In this document: positions 1 to 10,138 of the stretch, piece by piece
Position numbering within the stretch: the stretch's first letter is position 1
Layout: the number at the start of each line of letters is the position of its first letter
Source: Eublepharis macularius
Taxonomy: Eukaryota; Chordata; Lepidosauria; Squamata; Eublepharidae
DNA length: 64,000 bases
Reading direction: 5' to 3'
Assembly (NCBI RefSeq): GCF_028583425.1
Contig: NC_072791.1
Span: 11,675,868 to 11,739,867 of the forward strand
The notes under the pieces: model-generated
Database searches by the model: none
Seen by the model: the letters and a program-made list of their open reading frames with translations, nothing else
What the model was told of the DNA's origin: nothing
Position numbers and translations under genes: made by a program

Positions 1-1073
1 TCTACTTATTTGGAAAACTGATCAACTGCCTTTCAACATTTCCCAAAGGGGCATGTAGCTTCAAAAGAATCTCAATAACCAACCAGTTTAATTTTTTTTT
101 AAAACCCTGAAACAAAATGAAATATCCGTAATGATCAATCAATAAAACAGACCAGACAGCAGAATGAAAAGCACAGTCAAGTAAAGGCCTCTCTTCCCCA
201 ATCCCAGCAAAACAAGAATATTTTCATCCATTTCTTAAGCAGGAGAACCGACAGAGGTAAATGTGATTCCCAAAGAAAGGTGGCATCTGGGGCAATTACA
301 GATAAGGCCCTGCACTTAGTGATGTCTAGCTTGCATCCATAAATGATGATAACCTGGAACAAGGCCTCCCTAGTTGATCCTAAAGCCCACGTGCATGTGT
401 GTGTGTATTTATATGGGTGCTATTTTGGGGAGAATCCTGCGGGGCCATTGCATTGACTGGCTCAAGGCTTTTGATTCAGTAACCCCCTCGCAGGAGCCAG
501 TTCCATTTCAACTGCTTAAAAGCTGTGCTGTTTCTTTTCTTTTCTTAAGTGGCACTGGACAAATTGAATAAACCTGAAAATAACTAAGGCAGACAGCTTG
601 CCCGAAGCACGCAGGAAGGGGCAAGCAAAACAGATGGTTTGGTCTCCTTTGGATTGGTTGACAAATGTGTCTGTCAAAAGCAATGCAAAGTTGGGGAGAA
701 GCCAGGACCTCCCCGTGGGACTGAACGTGTCAAGTCTTCTTTTTAAGGACCAGGCACCTCTAGTTCTCCCACAGGCCAGCTCACTGGACTTACCAAAGAA
801 CTGAAATATTTAGGGGATCAAATCTCGGAATGCCAGTATTTAGCTGACCTGCCCAGTGTATTTTCTTTCTTTCCTGGCCAGAGAGGCCCTTTCACCACTG
901 TTGTTTTCCACACACACACACCCAATGCTTATATTTATTTATTTTTTAAAAATATCTTGCATTTCTAATTTTTAAAAAATCATTTTTATTAATTTTTCAT
1001 AAACAACATATTAAACGGTGAATGTAGTAAAAATAACAGATTATCAATTTTGTGATAGTACAATATTAGTGAT
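1..1073. other. Non-coding stretch, no gene recognised
   Basis: I see no exon, RNA gene or classifiable repeat here. Positions 900-1070 are AT-rich and begin with a short CA run. The short open frames show no domain and no splice-site support. Confidence 0.5.
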
Positions 1074-1379
1074 CAGTTCCTATTAATGGTTGTTGTGGGT
1101 TTTCCGGGCTGTATTGCCGTGGTCTTGGCATTGTAGTTCCTGACGTTTCGCCAGCAGCTGTGGCTGGCATCTTCAGAGGTGTAGCACCAAAAGACAGAGA
1201 TCTCTCAGTGTCACGAGAGATCTCTGTCTTTTGGTGCTACACCTCTGAAGAGGCCAGCCACAGCTGCTGGTGAAACGTCAGGAACTACAATGCCAAGACC
1301 ACGGCAATACAGCCCGGAAAACCCACAACAACCATCGTTCTCCGGCTGTGAAAGCCTTCGACAATACAGTTCCTATTAA
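1074..1379 (-). mobile_element. Penelope-like foldback element, copy 1
   Basis: Two inverted arms make up the element body at 1087-1366. An exact 13-bp direct repeat (CAGTTCCTATTAA) lies at 1074-1086 and 1367-1379. The right end carries about 31 nt (from ATTGTCGAAGG inward, on the opposite strand) that the left end lacks, so this copy is in minus orientation. The arms meet near 1207-1215. The right arm contains a hammerhead-like core at 1245-1276: CTGAAGA, a hairpin, then GAAAC. Long target duplications argue for retrotransposition rather than cut-and-paste. Assignment to Penelope-like terminal repeats is inferred from the hammerhead-like core, the inverted arms and the one-sided extension. 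Confidence 0.8.
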
Positions 1380-2004
1380 ACTTGATAGATGAGTTATACT
1401 AGCAGTATAATGACTGCTTAGTTTTTCAAAAGATACTAGAAGCCAGATTAAATAACTGAGTAATACAATTAGCAACAGTGCAACATTTAGTAGGGTTTAT
1501 AGATTTGTGACTATCTGTCTTAAATTAGTAGTCCTATGAAAAAGGAATTTCTACATTCTTACTGCATTCCTAATTATTGGCAGCTATGCATGTATAGCAC
1601 ACACATACACATAGGGTAGTAGGTTTAATTGTATATGGCCAAAGGCCGTCACAATACAAAGTTAAAAACAGTAAAAATAGAAATCTATTTTACAAGCATA
1701 AAATACAGTTATGCACATACTCATATATATGGGGACACAGAGGCTGAGCCAGGCCAAAGGTGCTTTGTATGTGAAATTTAAAGATGCCACAGCACACAGA
1801 GGGGTGACAGCAGGCAGCGAGGAGGAAAAGTTTCTGCCCTCACACTGCTGGCTGGCTGGCAGCAAGTAGAGGAGACAGCCCAGGCAGGTGACAGACAACA
1901 GCTGGTAAGTGGCAAACTGGGGAGGGCAGAAAAGCATGCCTCAGGTTCCATTTTCGACCCCTGGCAATTCCAGTTAAGATCAGGTGGAAATTAAATCCTG
2001 CCCT
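1380..2004. other. Non-coding, no gene recognised
   Basis: This is unique-looking, AT-rich sequence to about 1700 and more balanced sequence after it. I see no domain-bearing frame or clear repeat. Confidence 0.4.
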
Positions 2005-2188
2005 TGAGTCATAGCTGACTTATGGTGACCCCCTGGCAGGGTTTTCATGACAAGAGACTAACAGAGGTGGTTTGCCATTGCCTGCCTCTGCAACCCTGGT
2101 CTTTGTAGGAGGTCTCCCATCCAATTCCTGACCAAGGCCAACCCTGCTTAGCTTCTGACGAGATCAGGCTCTCCTGCGCTATGAGGTT
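2005..2188 (-). repeat. 5S rRNA-derived SINE (reverse copy)
   Basis: On the minus strand this reads through a stretch matching the internal part of 5S rRNA: the region around GCTAAGCAGGG followed by GGATGGGAGACC. It then runs into a tail containing TTGCCATTGCCTGCCTC-like sequence (reverse sense). The same arrangement is present in plus orientation at 24437-24640, so this is a dispersed family and not a 5S gene. The 5' third of 5S is missing. A plus-strand tRNA-type SINE fragment abuts it. Confidence 0.75.
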
Positions 2189-2272
2189 ATATGAAGGACC
2201 TCCACCTGAGGCTCTGGAAAGCTGCTGCAAGGTCTGTGTAGACGATACTGACCTTGATGGACCAAGGGACGA
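2189..2272 (+). repeat. tRNA-derived SINE (type C) 3' fragment
   Basis: It matches the 3' body of a family also at 27480-27660 and 35725-35930: GACCTCYRCCTGAG, then CTGCTGC, then GACRATACTGACCTTGATGGACC. The tRNA-like head is missing. Confidence 0.6.
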
Positions 2273-2734
2273 GGCAGATTAGTGAGTGTTCATCATTCCC
2301 TTCTGCCCGTGAGAATCAGACTCGGAGCAGCGGAGAAGAACCAGTGGGCTCTGGATCTTGGCTCAGTGGTGGCAGAAGCCGTGAATCATCCACAGCTGCA
2401 AGCGCTCCCTGGCATATCATTGCAGAGAGGGGCCTTTTTACCTAAGTTTCATTATTTGGGCAAGGATTGGGTTCTCCTGCCTTATCCCAAGCCATTGGTC
2501 CAGCTCTGCATAATTTTCTGGCAGGTGATCCAGAAAAGAAAGTTCTTTCTCCTCCCCTGCTGTCCTAGGTCATTTGCACCTGTGACTTTCCACACCCTAA
2601 GTAAAGGCCCCCTGTGCCTTCTACTGAGTCAAACCATTGATCCGTTCAGCTCAAAATTTTCTTCCCTTGACTGGCAGCAGCTCTCAGGTCAGGGTTTTTT
2701 CCCATCACCTAGTAGCTAAAATGCTTTCAGCTGG

Positions 2735-2803
2735 AGTTGCCGAGGACTGAACCTTGAACCTTCTCAGTGCAAGGCAGATGCCTTACCAATGAGCCACGGC
2801 CTT
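2735..2803 (-). repeat. tRNA-derived SINE (type C) head, reverse
   Basis: The minus strand reads GGCCGTGGCTCATTGGTA, then a B-box-like GGTTCAAGGTTCAG. These are the A- and B-box regions of a tRNA-derived SINE head. The body is absent. It is a SINE fragment, not a tRNA gene, because no clover-leaf acceptor pairing is visible. Confidence 0.6.
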
Positions 2804-3039
2804 GAGAGAGTTTCATTTCACAGAAAGCTCTTGTGATAACATCAAACCTTTTTCAGTTCCTGGAAAAAATAAATCCTGTAAAGTTTTGATAATATGCTAA
2901 ACTATGTAAGTTCAACCAGCTGGTGACTTAATCACCCAGTTAATGCAAAGATGAAAAATCAGTTCAAATCTATTAATTATTTAACTTCTGTATTGTTAAG
3001 GTTGCTATCCATTTTTACAATTATATATCTGATTTATTT

Positions 3040-3232
3040 TTTAAAAAAAAAACACCTCTCCCCAAAGGTTGCCATAGTCTCCACCCTCCAAAGCAGCCAT
3101 TTTCTCCAGGGGAACTGATGTCTGAAGTTAGGAGATCAATTACAAGTCTAGGAGATCTCCAGACCCCATCTGGAGGCTGACAACCGTACTGTGAATCGGC
3201 TAGCAGAATCACCAACACAGGTACCAGACCCT
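3040..3232 (-). repeat. TIR-type short repeat (GTTGCC family)
   Basis: This belongs to a dispersed family with the signature 'CCACCCTCCAAAGCAGCCAT', then TTTTCTCCAGGGGAACTGAT, then GGAGATCTCCAG. Related copies lie at 4765-4880, 6165-6400 and 17960-18095, and ends at 14685-14742 and 62565-62617. Complete copies elsewhere in the window start and end with GTTGCCA-like inverted ends, so I call it a probable MITE. The superfamily is not determined. Confidence 0.55.
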
Positions 3233-3841
3233 GCAACAGACCCAGATGCCAGCTCTGCCCTCATATCTACCCAGGAAATACGATTACAGGACCCAATGGC
3301 ATCAACTACACTGTCTCTGGCTCTTACAACTGCTCATCCTCCAACATGATATATGCCCTCATGTGCCAACAATGTCCTTCTGCTCTGTACATTGGACAAA
3401 CCAGCCAACCTCTGTGCAAAAGAATAAATAGACACAAATCTGACATTAAAAATGGCAACATCTAGAAACCAGTGGGAGAACACTTTAATCTACCAGGACA
3501 TTCCATCAAGGATTTAAAGGTCACCATAGTTCAACAGTAACCTTTCAAAAACAAAATCCAACGGGAAGCTGCTGAATTGGAATTCATATGTAAATTTGAC
3601 TCAGTCAGACTTGGATTGAATAGAGACTATGAATGGTTATCTCATTATTAGAAGTAACTGATTTCATTATCAGAAGCTACTGATTACATCTACTCCCCCC
3701 TCCCCTCCCCATCTATATATATCTGACCACCAGTTTCCTCATACCCTTCATGCATCTGATGAAGAGAACTGTGGTTCTCGAAAGCTTAAGCTACAGTAAA
3801 GTTGGTTAGTCTTAAAGGTGCTACTGGACTCTTTTCTATTT
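3225..3841 (+). pseudogene. Penelope-like element 3' end with GIY-YIG domain
   Basis: One frame from about 3225 to 3651 encodes the C-terminal part of a PLE protein. It begins with a Cys-rich stretch (RPCNRPRCQLCPHI), then CSSSNMIYALMC and ALYIGQTSQPL (the GIY-YIG endonuclease core, MIYA...YIG), then HFNLPGHSIKDLKVTI and a terminal LGLNRDYEWLSHY. Two in-frame stops interrupt it, one after KNGNI and one after IVQQ, so it is dead. The 3' part (3752-3841) holds a hammerhead motif and a conserved tail (GTTGGTTAGTCTTAAAGGTG) found at several other places in the window. The reverse-transcriptase part is missing, a 5' truncation. Confidence 0.85.
3756..3793 (+). ncRNA. Hammerhead ribozyme motif in PLE tail
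   Basis: The core CTGATGA is at 3756-3762. One unpaired A follows, then a perfect 6-bp stem II (GAGAAC/GTTCTC) with a TGTG loop. GAA is at 3780-3782, then a short stem III AGC-TTAA-GCT (3783-3792) and A at 3793 as the expected cleavage-site base. Stem I pairs poorly with the preceding sequence, and the unpaired A is not canonical, so activity is doubtful. PLEs are known to carry hammerhead motifs of this minimal stem-III type. Confidence 0.65.
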
Positions 3842-5617
3842 TGCTACTGTGAACGCTATCTTTAAACTTTTAAATTTTATACAATCTCTCTGTTAGGAGG
3901 ACACTTAACAGTGTCTTTCATATTTTATTTACAATTTTCTTTCTGCTTACCTCAGGGACCCTGATGTTCCGAAGAATTCTATTTTAAGTAAATAAGCAAG
4001 GTTGTGGATTATATTTAATGGAGAGTAAATCAATAAACTTACAGGGAGAAAGTGACTTCAAGGATTTACTGAGGAAAAATAAATAATAATATAAATATAT
4101 TTCCTGATGAATTCTGGGTAACAATTATATTCTGGCACAAGTCATTTTATTGACTTAGATTTTCCATGATTGGCCACTACTCTAAGACTGCAATCTTAAG
4201 CAGGTCTATTTAGAATCCTACTGGGGAATCTTCAATGCTATCCTAAAAACACTTTCCCAGGGAAGCGTTGTTAGGATTCCATTTTAAATCTAGCATACTA
4301 TACCTTCTCCCTGCTTTCCTCGTTAGATTATTATACTGAAGCTGTTTAGCACTGAAAAGTTGATTAGCACTAAATAGTGGGTTATGCTTGAGAGGCCACG
4401 TTTCGGGCACATAATGGAAAAATGGCAAAACGACACATACAAAAAGAGGTTGGGATTGCCACTGAAAATGGAAGCTATGTGTCATGTTCCATCTTCTCCC
4501 TCCCATAATGTTTAATTCAACTTTCTGCATGTCCTAACACCATTTTGCAAGTCAACCTTTTCTGTCCTTTCAGGCAGCAGCCAATGACTTGAAACAGGGG
4601 CAGAGAAACACACACTGTCTTCCTGACACAGGGAAAGTTGAACTAGAATTACAGAAGGGGAATGGTGAAAAACGACACCAAGCTGCCATTTTTGACAGCA
4701 GTGCCGTTTTATCCGGAATGTGTGCTTTTGCACTTCCGTCCTGGGCCTGAAATATTTATACCTTTACCATGACAGAGATCAGTTCTCCTGGAGAAAATGG
4801 CTGCTTTGGAGGGTGGACTCTGTGGCATTATACCCTCTGAGGTCTTTCCCTCGCCAAAGTTTAATGCTAATCGGCTTTCTAATGCATCTGTGGTTTCATC
4901 TTAAGTGCCTTTATCTACTGAATTATGTCTGCCAGTGGATTTGATTTTCCTTCATTTCTTGACAAGGTAAGTAACGTGGTGATACTGAATCATATGATTA
5001 CAACCGACATCTTGTGAACATCTGGCTCTACTCCTATGAACACAGAGCTCAGGCAAACTGATACAAGCTGTACAGCAATGCACTGAAACAGTAGATGCGA
5101 CTGATCGCAGTCTCATGCCTTCCTTAGCAGAGGCTTTGCTACAAAGCTAGGAGCTGTGGTGCGGAACGGATACGTCTGATCCATGCCAGCATTAGAGCAG
5201 CAGAAAAAAGACAGCTACTGCTTTAGGGGAAATGTAGCCTGTGCATTCACTCCGGATCTAATTTTACATGTGCCTCTAAAAAGTTTTTTCCATTGTTACT
5301 GCAGTTGTGGGATAATGGTTGAGCTAGGATCGGAAAAGTCAGTTTCAGATCTTACCCTCTGCCATGATCGTGAGCCACTCACTCTCTTTTAGCCTAAACT
5401 ACTCTGCAGGGTTGTTGTGGCAACACATTGGGGAGGGAAGAACCATGCATGCTGCACTTAGCTCTCTGGAGGAAGGAAAGCATAGAGACAACCGGCGGGT
5501 GAAATCCGTGGCCTCTGCAGTGAAAAGAACAACGGATAGTAGACAGAAAGACCTTTCTTTGCTGTGTGCCCTACAGGGCCGTTGCCCGTCAGAGAAGAGA
5601 GTAGTCTGATTTGGTAT
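3842..5617. other. Non-coding with one MITE fragment
   Basis: There is no gene. Positions 4765-4880 are a fragment of the GTTGCC-type repeat (CTCCTGGAGAAAATGGCTGC then GGAGGGTGGACTC). The rest is AT-rich or unremarkable, and the short open frames around 4243-4733 have no recognisable domain. Confidence 0.5.
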
Positions 5618-6058
5618 AATGCATTTATTTAGTTATTTATACCCTGCTTTTCTCTTCAATGGGGGTCAAAAGCTGCTTACAACTATTCTCCCTTCCTCCA
5701 TTTTATCCTCCCAACAACAACATTGCAAGGTAGGTTAAGCCAAGAGAGAGTGTGACTGGCCCAAGAACACCCCATAGCTTGGTGTCATGGTTAAGAGAGG
5801 CAGGACTCTAATCTGAAAAACCAGGTTTGATTCCCCATTTCTCCACTTGAAGCCAGCTGGATGACCTTGGGTCAGTCACAGCTTCACAGGGTGATTGTCG
5901 TGAGGATAATAATAACACACTTTGTAAACCACTCTGAATGTGGCATTGTTGTCCTGAAGGGCGATATATAAATCAAATGTTGTTGTTATTGTTATTGTTA
6001 TTTTATGGCAGTGGGGATTTGGGCCTGAGTCTCCCAGATCTTGGTCCAACAAGGAGCT
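5618..6058 (-). repeat. tRNA-derived SINE (type A), split by insertion
   Basis: The minus-strand SINE is in two parts, 5618-5781 (the 3' body with TTATTTATACCC and CCATTTTATCCTC) and 6004-6058 (the head, containing GATTTGGGCCTGAGTCTCCC). The parts are joined by a second SINE of opposite orientation. Read together they make one nearly complete element, which shows that the inner SINE is younger. Confidence 0.7.
5782..6003 (+). repeat. tRNA-derived SINE (Sauria type B), nested
   Basis: The order is a tRNA-like head (GGTTAAGAGAGGCAGGACTC then GGTTTGATTCCCC), a body (GAAGCCAGCTGGATGACC, TTGTCGTGAGGATAATAATA) and a 3' end rich in GTT/ATT repeats. This tail resembles that of Sauria SINEs, which are thought to borrow BovB LINE machinery. 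Sister copies lie at 27695-27935 and 41645-41885. It sits inside an older type-A SINE. Confidence 0.75.
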
Positions 6059-6164
6059 TATGGCTGCATCACGCTGGCTCTAAGGCACAGAAGCAACTTT
6101 AAGCCATAGAAGCAACTTTGCAGCAGAAAGGAAATGCGAGAAATGATGCAAGGGTGGTTTATGC

Positions 6165-6400
6165 TCATAGTTGGGGTTGCCACCTCTGGGAGAGGAAATT
6201 CCTGGAGATTTGGAGGTGGAGCCTGGGAAGGGTAGACTTTGACAGGAGAGAGCTCAGCAGGGAAGCGATGCCATAAAGTCCACCCTCCAAACCTGCCGTT
6301 TTCTCCAAGAAAACTCATCTCTGTAGTTGTATTTGTGATCAGCATTAATATCAGGAGAATTCCAGGCCACACCTGGAGGTTAGCAAACCAAGCTTGCACA
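6165..6400 (-). repeat. Near-complete GTTGCC-family MITE
   Basis: It starts GGGGTTGCCACCTCTGGGAG and ends CACCTGGAGGTTAGCAAACC, so the ends form an imperfect inverted repeat. The interior has the family signature of CCACCCTCCAAA then TTTTCTCC. It is the most complete copy in the window. Confidence 0.6.
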
Positions 6401-6537
6401 GTTACTGAATTTTGTATCCCTAGTGCTATTGGATTGCCCATTGGTATCATATTATAAATTATAAATTACATTTCTCTCTCTCCCATTTTACTTTGTTATC
6501 CACCTTGAGTCTTAATGAGAAAGGTGGGCTATAAATA

Positions 6538-6871
6538 CATACGCCCAGGGCTTTTTTTCTGGGAAAAGAGGTGGTGGAACTCAGGACCGCACAATGACGG
6601 CACTTTGGGTTAGCTGGAACAAGGGGGGAATTTTTTAAAGTTTAAATCGCCCTTGGCGAAAATGGTCACATGGCTGGTGGCCCCGCCCCCTGATCTCCAG
6701 ACAGAGGGGAGTTTAGATTGCCCTTGGCGCTACTGGAGCAGCGCGGAGGGCAATCTAAACTCCCTTCTGTCCAGAGATCGGGGGCGGGGCCACCGGCCAT
6801 GTGACCATTTTCAAGAGGTGCTGAAACTCCGTTCCACCGCGTTCCCACTGAAAAAAAGCCCTGCATACACC
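6538..6871. mobile_element. hAT-like MITE (CAGGGCTTTTTTTC family), copy 1
   Basis: The body is 6546-6863. Its termini are CAGGGCTTTTTTTCTGG and GAAAAAAAGCCCTG. It is flanked by an 8-bp duplication with one mismatch (CATACGCC/CATACACC), as expected for hAT. The interior is a long hairpin: GGTCACATGGCTGGTGGCC on the left is mirrored by GGCCACCGGCCATGTGACC on the right. It has no coding capacity. Confidence 0.8.
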
Positions 6872-7084
6872 CATACATACATTATGAGGACTAATTAATC
6901 CACCTTAGTGGAACTGGAAGCTTTCTTAGTGCAGGAAACAAATATTGTAAATACATTTACTAAACTGCATCACTCAATTGCTGTTTCCTGACATCTCCTT
7001 CTTGCAAGAGGAATTCCTGATCTGACAAACATTCACAGACAAACAGTAAGTTGACAAAGGCAAATGGGAAGGCCTGGGGAAATA

Positions 7085-7180
7085 AACAAGGCTCTAGTGG
7101 CAACCTTTAAGACTAGTAAGTTTTTAAAAATTCTAGCAAAAGCTTTCATGGATCTGAGGCCACTTCATCAGATGCACGTA
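7085..7180 (-). repeat. Penelope-like tail with hammerhead core
   Basis: On the minus strand CTGATGA (7165-7171) is followed by stem II AGTGG/CCAT and GAAA. Stem III AGC-TTTT-GCT-A follows, ending near 7134, and then a PLE-type tail (TAGTCTTAAAGGTTGCCACT). It is the same architecture as 3756-3793 but a different PLE subfamily, with no coding part attached. Confidence 0.7.
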
Positions 7181-7632
7181 GTGGCTAGGCAGACAGTTAT
7201 ATATGAGGTTATGAAAAACAGCCATCAAGGGACCAGAAAGTACAAAGTGAGATGAAATGATGGAAAACTCATATATAATCAAGACAAGCACAAGTCCTTG
7301 GGAAATGCCTTCTTGAGGAAATCTAATTCAGCTACAAAAAAATTTGCCCCCCCCACCCCGCAATAGCTCCATCTGGTTCCCCATTTGAGAAACCTCGATG
7401 GAGTAGAATCAACCCTAACTGGGGCCCAAGAGGTTTAAATAACCTTCTCTGCTCTGCTCTGACAGCAAGGTTCAAGTAGGAGATCTTTTTCAAGCGAATA
7501 TTGCATAATGTCATTTTGATTAGGAACTTCTATCATGACTAATACACAGCGGGTTTGCACGGTTGGAGATGGCTGATGACTCAGTTTGCCCTGTGTGATG
7601 GAGCGATTTTTTGCTCAGGAGAAAACATGCAT

Positions 7633-7821
7633 GGCCGTTTCCACACTACTCACCTTCAGTCAGAACGCCGCGGAATGTTGCGAACAAAACCCGGAAGATA
7701 GCATTTTCTTGCGCGAGTTTTGCGCGATGTCGCGCAAAACTCGTGCGAGAAAACGCTATCTTCCGGGTTTTGTTCGCAATGTTCCGCAGCATTCCGAAGG
7801 TGAGTAGTGTGAAAACAGCCC
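7633..7821. mobile_element. Foldback MITE (GGCCGTTTCC family), copy 1
   Basis: The whole element folds back on itself. GGCCGTTTCCACACTACTCA on the left pairs with TGAGTAGTGTGAAAACAGCC on the right. The centre is an almost perfect hairpin around TTGCGCGATGTCGCGCAA. It shares its termini and central CGCAAAACTCG motif with the copy at 60008-60205. No convincing target duplication is seen. Confidence 0.7.
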
Positions 7822-7857
7822 TTATGTACAGAGATGCTGAGAACTAGAACTAAAACA

Positions 7858-8065
7858 AGAGGCAGTGGTTAGAACGTTGAACTAGAATCTGGAAGAACTG
7901 GATTCAAACCCCCACAATGCTTGCTGGGTTACCTTAGGCCAGTCACTTTCTCTCAGCCTAATCTACCTTACAGGGTTGTTGTTGACATATGGAGGAAGAG
8001 AGTGAACAAAGTACACTGCCCTGAGATCCTTGGAAGAAGGGTGGGATACAAATGTACTAAAAGGA
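7858..8065 (+). repeat. tRNA-derived SINE (type A)
   Basis: It starts at AGTGGTTAGAACGTTGAACT. It has a B-box-like GGATTCAAACCCC, the body GGCCAGTCACTTTCTCTCAG then CTACCTTACAGGGTTGTTG, and ends around GGGTGGGATACAAATGTAC. Confidence 0.7.
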
Positions 8066-8219
8066 TAAGTGATGTAGAAGAGAGAATTTTGAGTGGCGCG
8101 GTTTAGCAAGCAAAAAGATGGAAAGCCAAAATTCCCTCTTAAGGAACAGAAGCTATTACCTTGTTTGCATCCGGTCACTGCTGGCAACATGTTAAAACTG
8201 TGCTTTCGAGTCACGTCAT

Positions 8220-8493
8220 ATCATATCCAGGGCTTTTTTTCAGCTGGAACGTAGGGGAATGGAGTTCCGGAACCGCTTGAAAATGGTCACATGGCTGCTG
8301 GCCCCACCCCGATCTCCAGACAGAGGAGAGTTTAGATTGCCCTCCGCACTGCTCAGTGGCGCGGAGGGCAATTAAACTCCCCTCTGTCTGGAGATCAGGG
8401 GGGCGGGGCCACCAGCCATGTGACCATTTTCTCCAAGGGCAACCTTGGAGAAAATACATCACGGACAAGACAATAAAAAGCCCTGATCATATC
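8220..8493. mobile_element. hAT-like MITE (CAGGGCTTTTTTTC family), copy 2
   Basis: The body is 8228-8485 with CAGGGCTTTTTTTCAG at the left and AAAAAGCCCTG at the right. A perfect 8-bp target duplication (ATCATATC) is at 8220-8227 and 8486-8493. The interior hairpin is homologous to the copy at 6546-6863. The right part is less symmetric, with a short extra segment (8440-8475). The exact duplication suggests it is younger than copy 1. Confidence 0.85.
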
Positions 8494-9090
8494 TATATCA
8501 TCTCACCTCTCTTCTTCCAAGATTTTGGTAGGGATCCTGATGGCTTAATTTGATGGACAAAAGTTATTTTTTTAAATGCCTTTTATTGCCTTTTGTAGTT
8601 TCCAGTAGGGATGTGGAGCTTGCAGCCAGTAAAGATCAGTGGCAGAGCGCACGTTTTGCACATGTGAAGTTCTGAGTTTGCTAAGGAACTCTGGTAATAG
8701 CTGGGAAAGAGAGCTGTCTGAGAGCTCGGAGAGAGGCTGCTTGACAGAGCCCACCACAGGGGGCTAGAAGATGGACCAATGGTCAGCGTAAAGTGGATTC
8801 CTGGGTTCAGGGCAGTTGGAGAAAAAGGGTGAATTGGCAAAGCACCGAGATTCTGGACAGTTGATGCAAACAACTACTTTTTGCAGTGAGCTAGCCAGTC
8901 CAAGTCTTTATTGAGCCTGAGGCTGATTGCATCATATTTGCAAATGCAAATATGCAAATATATTCAAAATATATGCAAATATATTTTGCAAATATATTCA
9001 GCTCTCCGCTTAACCTACCTCACAGGGTTGTTGTGAGGATAAAACGAAGGACAGGAGAATAATGTAAACCTGGAGTATAAATGAAATAAA
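8494..9090. repeat. Degenerate SINE pieces and octamer-rich AT tract
   Basis: 8595-8780 resembles a decayed type-C SINE. 8944-8980 holds three exact ATGCAAAT octamers (8944, 8952, 8973) in an AT-rich tract. 9005-9090 is the 3' part of a type-A SINE (CTCACAGGGTTGTTGTGAGG) with an AAATAAATAAAT tail. There is no gene. Confidence 0.45.
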
Positions 9091-9474
9091 TAAATAAAAT
9101 TCCGCCAAGTATTGAGCTAACTGAGTGTGGACTCTAGATAGTCTACACTTGAATTGTATTTCCAGAGGGGCAGCCATGTTTGTCTCTTGCGTTAAAGCCA
9201 AGAGTCCCGTATTATTTTAAAGACTACCTAATTTATTGTTCCACAAGTTTTCTTGTGATAACACAAGTGGAATACCACAGATAAAGGCAGAAAACAATAA
9301 ATTTGTAACCACGATGTATTATACCACGTCAGTAAATTCAATAAATACTTAAAGAAAACAATAACGGAGAACTGAAGAACGGGACGCCCACCTGAGTGAA
9401 ACACCTGAGAGAACGATATGGAATGAGGAAGAAATAATGATATTGCATTATTTGCAGAAATGACTTACTCGATT

Positions 9475-9923
9475 TATTTACCCAGGGGTCATTTCATAGA
9501 AAAAGAGCTGGAGGAACTCATTAGCATAACTCATTAGCATATGCCACACCCCTTGCCATCACTGGAAGTGTGTCATTAGCATAAATGATTTGCATATGCC
9601 ACACTCCCTGACATCACCTATCCTGGCTGTTTTGGACCCAATCCTGGCCATTCAGGGCTGGAATTGGGCCCAAAATGGCAAAAAGGGGCTGAAAATGGCC
9701 AAAAGGGCCCAAAATGGTCAGGATCAGGCCGCTCCTGAATGGGAGAATGATCCACCACCCGTCAGAGGCCCGATCCGGGCCGTTTTGGCCCCAATCCAGG
9801 CAGTAATGGGCCCAAAATGGCCGAGAGTCAGGTGGGCGGAGCCACCTGACTTGTGACCTCTTTGGGGAACTGCCGGAACTGCGTTCCTGTGCGTTCCCCC
9901 TCGAAATGACCCCTGTATTAATC
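9475..9923. mobile_element. hAT-like MITE (CAGGGGTCATTTC family)
   Basis: The body is 9483-9915, bounded by CAGGGGTCATTTC and GAAATGACCCCTG, a perfect 13-bp inverted repeat. The flanking 8-mers are TATTTACC and TATTAATC, a decayed duplication. The interior repeats GGGCCCAAAATGG-like words. It lies inside an older PLE inverted pair. Confidence 0.75.
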
Positions 9924-10008
9924 TATCATCACATCAGATGGACATTTTTTTTAATTTGGATTTTCCTGTACCTTTTGCACCTTATGTTTAATAGCATTCA
10001 TTGCTTTT

Positions 10009-10138
10009 CGGTCTGGTATTAGCTGCACGAACACTTGACTTATCTGACTTGGTCGTTGACTGTTTCCTGACCCATGGGTCTGGTATTAGCTGCATAAACA
10101 CTTGACTGATTTGACTTGGTCGTTGACTACTTCCTGAA
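10009..10138 (+). repeat. Tandem duplication, 69-bp unit
   Basis: Two adjacent copies begin with GTCTGGTATTAGCTGCA and end with TTCCTGA. They differ at a handful of bases. They lie in the spacer of the PLE inverted pair. Confidence 0.75.
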
